From Amphirosellinia nigrospora (Eukaryota; Ascomycota; Sordariomycetes; Xylariales; Xylariaceae), in NCBI GenBank assembly GCA_004123355.1, contig SCHM01000001.1, forward strand, positions 3,836,001 through 3,900,000: 64,000 nt of DNA. Reading direction: 5' to 3'. The notes under the pieces are model-generated. The model did not search any database. It worked only from the letters and a program-made list of their open reading frames with translations, and was not told the DNA's origin. Positions within the stretch are counted from its first letter, which is position 1; each line of letters starts with the position of its first letter. Made by a program: the position numbers and the translations under genes. Of the stretch, positions 57,301-64,000 are shown in pieces.

Positions 57301-59901
57301 CCTTGCCTATTCTTGGCCGTAACCAACTGATCCCACATGAATCGCACTCCCGATACCTGATGATCCTTGATTCGGCGGGCGATCTCATCGTTAATGTAGA
57401 TAAACCCTTGGTCGTCCCCTTTACTTTCATTGACAATAATGCTCCCGTGCTGACTGCCCAAAGCCATACTACCCTCTGTAACGAGTCTTTCACGAAGAAG
57501 CTTACGACGACTCTCTCGCTCTGCCGCAGCGGCGTGGTCCATCTCTCGGACAATGGCTGCTTCGCGGTTACGAACGACTTGCTTCCGCTTTTTCTTTTTT
57601 CTCTTCTTCCTCTCGTGGGGCTCAGTGCTGCTTCCTCGACATTCGCATCTGTACCGGTATCGGCTTCCGTTCCGTCTGAGAGAGAATCTATATCATTTCC
57701 CCCTTCTTCTTTCGCATCTCCAATAGAAACATCACATTTCGTTTTTCTCCATTCGAAGCGATCGCTCAGCCGTTTGAGAAATTCAATGAAAGTGTTCCAC
57801 TCCTCTTGATATAAGTGGTAGAGTTCCCGGAGCCTTTGTTTTCCTTTGTCGTCCAAATTTTTATACCGGCGAAGTTTATGGATTTTGTCAGCTCTATATG
57901 TCTCGAATAAGCGAATAACGATGTATGCAGTTAACCCATCTTTCTTGATATGGGTATTGTACGGTGCTTTGGGCCAGTCTCTGTTCAAAGCAACGAGAAT
58001 GAGATCAGCCCATATATCTTGTGGCTCATAGTAGTCGACGATAGAGAAGATGGCGTCAATGAATGCTTGGTCTATCGACATCAGCTCATTGGCTACTTTC
58101 TGCTCGGCGGACGTCAAATCAGTAACTCCCATGAGCAAAGGAGAAGATGTTGAATTGCCCTTGGCCTGCATAGGAGCTTCCCTCGAGCTCAACTTGCCAC
58201 CTTTGTAGCTGATGATGCGACGGGTCTGATCCGGAGTTGTCAAGTCAATAACAGGCTGCATCGATTTTGATGGCGTTTGGGGCTTCTTTTCGGAAGTTGG
58301 TGGAAATCTTATCTGATTTGGAGCCCTCCCAAGCTCAGGTGACGAAGGGTGATCGCGACCAGAAGGCCCCGTTTTGGCTACGTCGGCATTACTAGGCCCT
58401 TCGGCGTAGTCGGTATCATTTACGTCGTCAATGTCCGGGAGGGGACCGTCTTCCTCCACTACCGAGGTGTCTGGTTCGTCGTCGATGACAAAATCTCCCA
58501 AATCGTCTTCTGAATCGCTTGTCAATATCTCTTCATCATCTGTCAATACAGGCTTTGGCTTGAAAGGCCGTTTTCTCGGCTCGCGAAGTTGTTTAGTTTT
58601 AGCCGGTTCAGAGGGTGAAGTAAGAACACCGATTAGCCAGGAACGATGCTCTCTATCGAAGACACTTGGTTCGAAGGAGGACAAAGCAAACTCCAGTTCC
58701 TTTACATTCTTGTATTCGGTTCTCTGGACAGTCTCCTTCCATTCCGCAATACGAGCACCAAGCCCATGGAACTCCTCTCGAGCCTTGTGTATTGCTTCTT
58801 TCAACCCAAACCTTCTCGCATCGTTCCAAATACGGATTGCTTTGTTCGCATATTTGGGAAGTTTCGTCTCTTTCCACTCACGAGCCATCTCTTCAAGCAC
58901 TCTGTCGAACGTTGAATTGATTTCATCAACAGAGAGTCTCTTATGGGAGGCCTTGTTCGAGTCCTTCTCCAACTCCTTCTGCATTTTCTCTTCCTGGATT
59001 TCTCTCCATGTGTCGGAATCATATTCTAGGTCGTCATCTGAGTCGCCATATAGAGGCAGAACCTCATTATGATCTGGGTTATCCGAACCCCGAACAGTAT
59101 CTGACTTTGCGAACCTTGTTCGTGGACGACGAGCCCCGCCAAGAAGCCGGCGTTTTACCAATCGATGAGTTTGGGCCATACGCCCAGGAATAAGCTGGGC
59201 CTCGGAGACCATATTCATTTGCTTGTCCCCCTCAGAAAGCGGACCCAAGTCTCCAACATGATCAGAGTAAGCGATATCAAATCTTGTAATATGTTTGTTC
59301 CCCAGGTAAGCCCCAGTTGATAGGTCACCAGAGATATCATCGACTAGCTCCTCCGTATTCTCTGTGGCATTCCTTAGAAAGGACACTGTATCGGCCTCGG
59401 TTGCAATATCTCTGTTCCTCTCAATGTCAATCTCTGTAGTGAGAATAGTAGGAACAACTTTTCGCTTTTTGATGATTGCTCGCCTCCGGCTATTGGGTAC
59501 GAGATATTCGGTGATAGCGCTGGCTCGGGTCCAATTCTTTCAGGGTGAGACACGTCATCGGGCCGCCGAATTTGATTCTCCATCGCTTCTCCATCGCCTT
59601 CGAATTCGGAAGCTCGGCGCTTCCGATAGACGCGATACCGATGACTCCGCGATCGAAGTTCGACAATGGCGATTGATAAGGTAGACCTATGTTTCAAAAT
59701 CCTGATTCCAAGCCCGGCACATAATTCTTTTTGATCGTAGGTCAGAAGAACTTCCCCATCTACCTCGTTTTCACGGAGGGCTCCTTCCAATTGGTCGACA
59801 GGTGGGAGCTTCAGTGGTGTGGGCAAGTCTTGCCATGACTGATTAGAGGTGCAGAGTTCTTGCACAACTCTATCGATGTCCCAATCCCAGGGATCGTCCA
59901 T
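54359..59901 (-). CDS. SNF2 ATPase, ATRX-like, with N-terminal SAM domain
   Basis: This is a chromatin remodelling ATPase of about 1,800 residues. The start at 59901 (MDDPWDWDIDRVVQELCTSN) leads into a SAM-like domain (LEGALRENEVDGEVLLTYDQ). A long acidic, coiled region follows. The ATPase has GCLLAHTMGLGKTMQVITLL, LILCPATLVNNWLDEM, IVIADEAHMMKNPKA (DEAH), ALTGSPLANNVEEYFSMIDW, then HSFVRLDGDTQMADRQDIVK, DIFLISTKAGALGLNITGAN and QQAVGRAYRIGQKKPVFVYR. LAHxMGLGKT and DEAHxMKN are ATRX/ARIP4-type. The C-terminal extension holds two DDxEALQxxxERR units and ends RLPDWAKNIVRQAH to NAP at 54359. The last intron is 54713-54770. Frame shifts are inferred near 59521, 57593, 56167 (one extra T), 55690 and in the C-terminal extension. 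It is probably nuclear; the partners are unknown. Confidence 0.88.
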
Positions 59902-62532
59902 TTTCAAGGAAAGAGGGGTTTTCAGCCAACAACTGGAACAGCATTTGGTCGAGAATGAGGCTACCCGCAGTTTAGTTAGATTTTGCGTCCAAGAATGAGA
60001 TTTTCAATCTGAAAGCATAAGTGGATTGATCATTTCCTAGGTTAGAGTGTGTGGTTACTGTGACAAAAACACGAATATGATGGCGTATTAGTCAGAGGCA
60101 GAATTTCTGCTATTTGATAACATAAAAAGTTATAAAAGCAAGGATTCACCCATTATTCTTTGCTGTTCATTGTGAACTTTGTTACCCAGGCTGCATTGAT
60201 TTGGGAAGTAAATGTGAACCGTGGCAAGGGGTTCTAAACGCAGAGCGACCTCTCAACTGATGATATGCGAAGGGCAGAAGGTAGACATTATTCTGAGATT
60301 GAAGGCTCACCTCATTTGCAGATATTGGGTCAAATGACAAGAAAGGTCGTGTTCCAGCCGGCTATATCCGTCTATAGCTAGCTAACGACAAGGTAGGTGT
60401 TCTCTAAGTTAGCTAAAGAGGTAAGAGTGGTCCGGTTAGGTTGGGGTGCGAGTAAATAGATGTGTAGGGTCGTATGTATTTTCTGCTTTACCATCTAGGT
60501 AGGTATGTAAGAGTAATCAGACTGGAGATGTGCTCGCCGGGGAGGTAGTAGTTTCTTGAAGTGTAGGTATTGTCTGCGAGAATGCGCCTCGTGTAGCGGG
60601 CGCTAATGAACAGGATACAACTTGGAAATGCCTGGTTACTACAACCTCTGTCAAAGTCCGGGATCGACTTTGAGCGATTAGCGAGAGCTAGGGCTAACGT
60701 CGTAAGAGAGTTCACTGCTTTACCTGCAGCTGGTTGGTAAGGTAGATAGACCGGAGGATGGGTATTGCGATAGTATTCAAGGAGGAGAAGGTTTTCGGGC
60801 AGTAAGTTGGTGAGATACCCGAGACAGATAATAAGTACCTAAGGTAAGTGTTGGTACCCCTTGTGCACGCGGTTGCCAAGATTCATACAGAATGCCGTCT
60901 GTACCTGCTACACCAGTAAATAAATATCCAGATGCTGTTCTGTACCTTAGGTAACTAGGTAGGTACCTAGTAGGCACCAAAAAAACTAGAGACAGCCAGG
61001 TAGGCATGTTCTTGTAGCTTGGGTGGTTCTTACCATCAATGTGAATGTCACAGCAACATGAATCTTAAGTACCAAGGCATTCTAGAATTAAAGAGAAACA
61101 ACCCTAAAAGGTATCTTTCTGCCCAGTGAAGCAACCGGAGCAGGGATTAAACATAGTGTAGGTAAGGCATAATTAGCAGAACAAGTTCAGCAGTACAAAT
61201 ATAACAAGAATTCGTATGAGATGTATCTTTGTTATAGCTAAGATGCCCCGAATATGTTGTTGTTGAGATGTTCTTATAACTTTGCCACAATGTGACCTTG
61301 GGTTTTGCGACAACCAATGCGCAACCGACCTGCTGGAAAGGTAGGCGCGCAAGAAGTCTCGGATCGAATTCAAGGTCCGTCGCGACGCGGATACCCCAGG
61401 TGCTCACGTGACTTTGCAGTATCTTGTGGGCATTTTAGATTGTGTGGGTAAATTGTAGTACGTGTAGGCCCCTACAGAGGTACCTTATAAGGTTACCTAT
61501 GAGGTACCTCCCAGGCACCAAGCTCAGCATTTGATGCATTAGGTAATTGGATAGACTTTAATTTCAGCTGCGATTCCCAGCCTCTAATTTCCCTCCTTGA
61601 TGCTTGTCGGAAATACTTCCGTTCTGTTAAGAGTTTAATATAGGATCGACTAGGATCAACAACCGAATGGAGAAAACTCACTAACAGCAATTGAATGTGC
61701 CCACACTACCTAGGAGAGTGTGTATACTCAAAGGTGCCTATACCTATCCATGATGTATACACATACCAACCTACGTTCCAAAGTTGTGCGACCGCGTCTA
61801 TCAAGGTTGTTGGAGGTTTGGAGGGGTTGACAAGATAGGAGGCCGGAGGGAAGGTGGGGGAGGGGTAAGAAGTCCACCTCGGAGCCAACTAGGTAGGTAC
61901 CTATTATGGCCTCTTTTATATACTAATGCACATGAACAAATTACCTACACAACACAAAGCTGAGAAGTCACCTACCTAGTAGCATTGAACCTTGGAAGCC
62001 CACCCGTCTAAGAAAGGTATTATATACACAGATTGAGTTCCCCTAGTAAATCTTAGCTAGCAAAGAGAGGTAACTTACCATAGGTAGTAGGAGGGCCTGC
62101 AACAGCCAAAGATAGAAAGATACCAGGTAGGTAGGTAGTAGTGCCCTTAGCGCTGTTAGTGGGTCTTCCCAACAACAGTTGATTCCTAAGCGGCGATAAC
62201 TTCTGAATAGCACGAGTTCCAGTTCAGCAGCTTCGTCCCTTACTAATCAGATTGCTTATCCAAATAGACAAGTTTCTCTTGAGCTCTCTTATGATCAAGC
62301 CAACACCATTCAAATATTGCAAATATTGTAAGACCTTATGACCAAGAATCCACATTAAAAGCTACCTAGGTAGGTGACGGATTCAGAAGGCGCTGCTTCT
62401 GTCTCGTGTTATACTAGGTATTCCCCGTAGGTAGCATCCAGCACCAAAAGTCGCAATCCCGTAGCTTCGGCTTATACCTTTGATAAAATTCAGATATAAT
62501 AGGAGTTCGGGCCCAACAAAGACCCCTTTGCT
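59902..62532. other. Divergent promoter region with TAGGTAGG-rich spacers
   Basis: This 2.6-kb gap lies between the SAM-SNF2 gene and glutathione synthetase, which diverge. It is rich in short ACCTAGGTAGGTACCT-type motifs at about 60494-60506, 60941-60972, 61889-61902, 62123-62138 and 62361-62376. No protein-like frame or RNA gene is seen. Confidence 0.5.
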
Positions 62533-64000
62533 ATGGCAGACTACCCGCCTGAGATCACGGCCGACGAAGGGGCTAGGTTGACCGAGGTGACAAAGGACTG
62601 GGCGCTTGCCCATGGCCTCACAGTTCGGCCACCTCCTGCTGTTATTGCTACTGAGGCAGATCCTCAGAGTATACTGGCCACCGCTGTCCCAGTAACCCTG
62701 TTTCCCAGCCCCTTTCCAAAAGTCTGCTTTGAACAAGGCATTGCTGTTCAGAAGGCGTACAACGAGCTCTATGCCTCTATCAGCCAGGACGAGGAGTTCC
62801 TAGCCCGAATAGTAAAAGAGTATGTCACGGAAATTATAGATAGAAACGTTACATAATGGCGCATAGCTGGAGACGTTGAAAACTCCCTTAGAATCTAGGC
62901 TAACAGGCCACAGGATAGGAGACAGCGATGACTTTATTACGGAATTATGGAAAGTGCACTTACGCGTGAAGGGAGAGGGCTATGTACAAGTATGTGCTCC
63001 GCCACCTACTCCCATCGTCAACATATTAACCAGCTGATATAGCACAAAAGCCTAGGTCTATTCAGGTCAGACTACATGGTCCATCAAGACGGGGCTGGCT
63101 CTGGGCCGCAGATCAAACAGGTTGAGTTCAATACCATAGCCTCATCATTCGGAGGTCTCTCATCTCAAACCTCTCGGCTTCACAAGTCAGCAGCCCACAT
63201 TCCTTTACTTCATTGCATTACGCTAACGTAACTCAGATATCTCTCATCTACTGAGTACCCCTTGCTCGGCAAGTCGATTCCAAGAGATGCTCTCGACTTA
63301 CCCCCAATGACAGTGCAGCGGGCCTAGCATCCGGAATCCGGGAGGCCTTCATCTCCTACGGCGCCTCAGGCACCGGGCATGGCAAATGCGTCATCTTCTT
63401 AGTCCAAGACGGGGAGCGCAACGTTTTCGACCAGAGGCATCTAGAATATTCCCTCCAATCATCCACCGATCCCGTAATCCCCGTCTTCCGGCTGCCATTT
63501 TCCGAGATACAGCAGCGCACTCGTCTCGCCGAGGGTTCTGGCCGGCAGCTCTTGTACACGCCGCCGCACCTGCAAGCGCATACCTTCGAGGTAGCCGTGA
63601 TATACATGCGGTCGGGGTACGGTCCAGGCGACTACCCAGACGCTCGGGCCTGGGAAGCGCGGTATCATCTCGAACGCTCAGCTGCGATTAAGTGCCCATC
63701 GATCCTGACGCAGGTCGCGGGGACGAAGAAGGTCCAGCAAGTTCTTGCGACACCTGAGACGCCTTCGAACCCATCCATATTAGGCCGGTACTTGTCTTCG
63801 AGTTCTTCGTCGTCTCTATCTGCTCTGGCTGGCACGTTCACGAACATCTACCCGCTCGACACTAGCGAGGCGGGCCTCAAGGCGCGGAAGATAGCTACCG
63901 ACCCCGAGCTTTGTAAGGGCTACGTCCTGAAGCCCCAGCGAGAGGGTGGCGGGAACAACATCTACCGCGCCGCGATCCCTCCGTTCCTGAAGGGCGTGCC
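62533..64000 (+). CDS. Glutathione synthetase, 5' part, cut by window end
   Basis: Glutathione synthetase joins gamma-glutamylcysteine and glycine with ATP in the cytosol. The start at 62533 reads MADYPPEITADEGARLTEVT, followed by WALAHGLTVRPPPAV and VTLFPSPFPKVCFEQGIAVQ. Introns start at 62820, near 62990 and near 63190, with the second exon at 62914. Later text includes KSLGLFRSDYMVHQDGAGSG, QIKQVEFNTIASSFGGLSSQ, RREAFISYG-type sequence, VIFLVQDGERNVFDQRHLEY, SAAIKCPSILTQVAGTKKVQ and GYVLKPQREGGGNNIY. The last is the glycine-rich ATP-binding loop, which is intact. The frame breaks once at the C5 run 63301-63305, which needs six. The remaining C-terminal third lies beyond the window. Confidence 0.95.

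Noticed and set aside
58431-59072. 213-codon plus-strand frame rich in Ser
   Set aside because: It is antisense to the acidic, charged part of the SAM-SNF2 gene; Ser-rich shadows of acidic coding sequence are common.
1-64000. CRISPR arrays, insertion sequences, bacterial operons, telomeric repeats
   Set aside because: None were seen; the gene structures are eukaryotic and no regularly spaced or terminal repeats occur.

Overview
The window is nuclear DNA from a filamentous ascomycete. Protein genes are split by short introns of about 50-120 bp with GTRNGT donors, CTAAC-type branch sites and YAG acceptors. The gene families are fungal: Zn2Cys6 and Rua1-type regulators, fungal Mediator subunit 10, an INO80 Arp8, and a SAM-domain SNF2 ATPase. 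A Sordariomycete is my best guess from how the proteins look and from the TAGGTAGGTA-type low-complexity spacers. That placement is inference only; no rRNA or other marker is present.

Layout, left to right. The 3' end of ribosomal protein S14 (uS11) faces a convergent Rad26/CSB repair ATPase. Next is a secreted S28 serine peptidase on the minus strand. From 9.7 to 20.1 kb lies an accessory-looking stretch. It holds a PaiB-type FMN-binding protein, a small secreted protein, a protoglobin-family heme protein and a D-glutamate cyclase (DUF1445). The cyclase shares a 506-bp divergent promoter with a Zn2Cys6 transcription factor. After a 3-kb spacer come a PHD-finger protein, 3-isopropylmalate dehydrogenase and convergent MED10. 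From 30.9 to 35.7 kb is a large protein combining a small zinc module, a GBP-like GTPase core, a RING-like module and a patatin phospholipase. A long gene-poor, partly AT-rich stretch (35.8-42.3 kb) follows, then a Rua1-domain regulator with a 4.9-kb upstream spacer. The right end holds a Pro/Ala/Ser-rich conserved protein, Arp8, a SAM-SNF2 (ATRX-like) ATPase, and the first two thirds or so of glutathione synthetase, which runs off the window.

The main technical observation is that nearly every recognisable gene, including housekeeping ones, is broken by single-base frame shifts. Most are one missing base, often in a homopolymer. Because LEU2-type dehydrogenase, glutathione synthetase, Arp8 and Rad26 all show it, I read this as consensus error in the assembly rather than wholesale pseudogenisation. 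The gene spans below therefore cross these shifts, and exon borders are approximate where stated.

Functionally, several genes belong to chromatin and transcription (two SNF2 ATPases, Arp8, MED10, a PHD protein, two regulators), but they look like scattered neighbours rather than a cluster. The candidates for unusual biology are the GTPase-RING-patatin protein, which is immune-like in architecture, and the group of bacterial-type enzymes at 9.7-17.2 kb next to a regulator.
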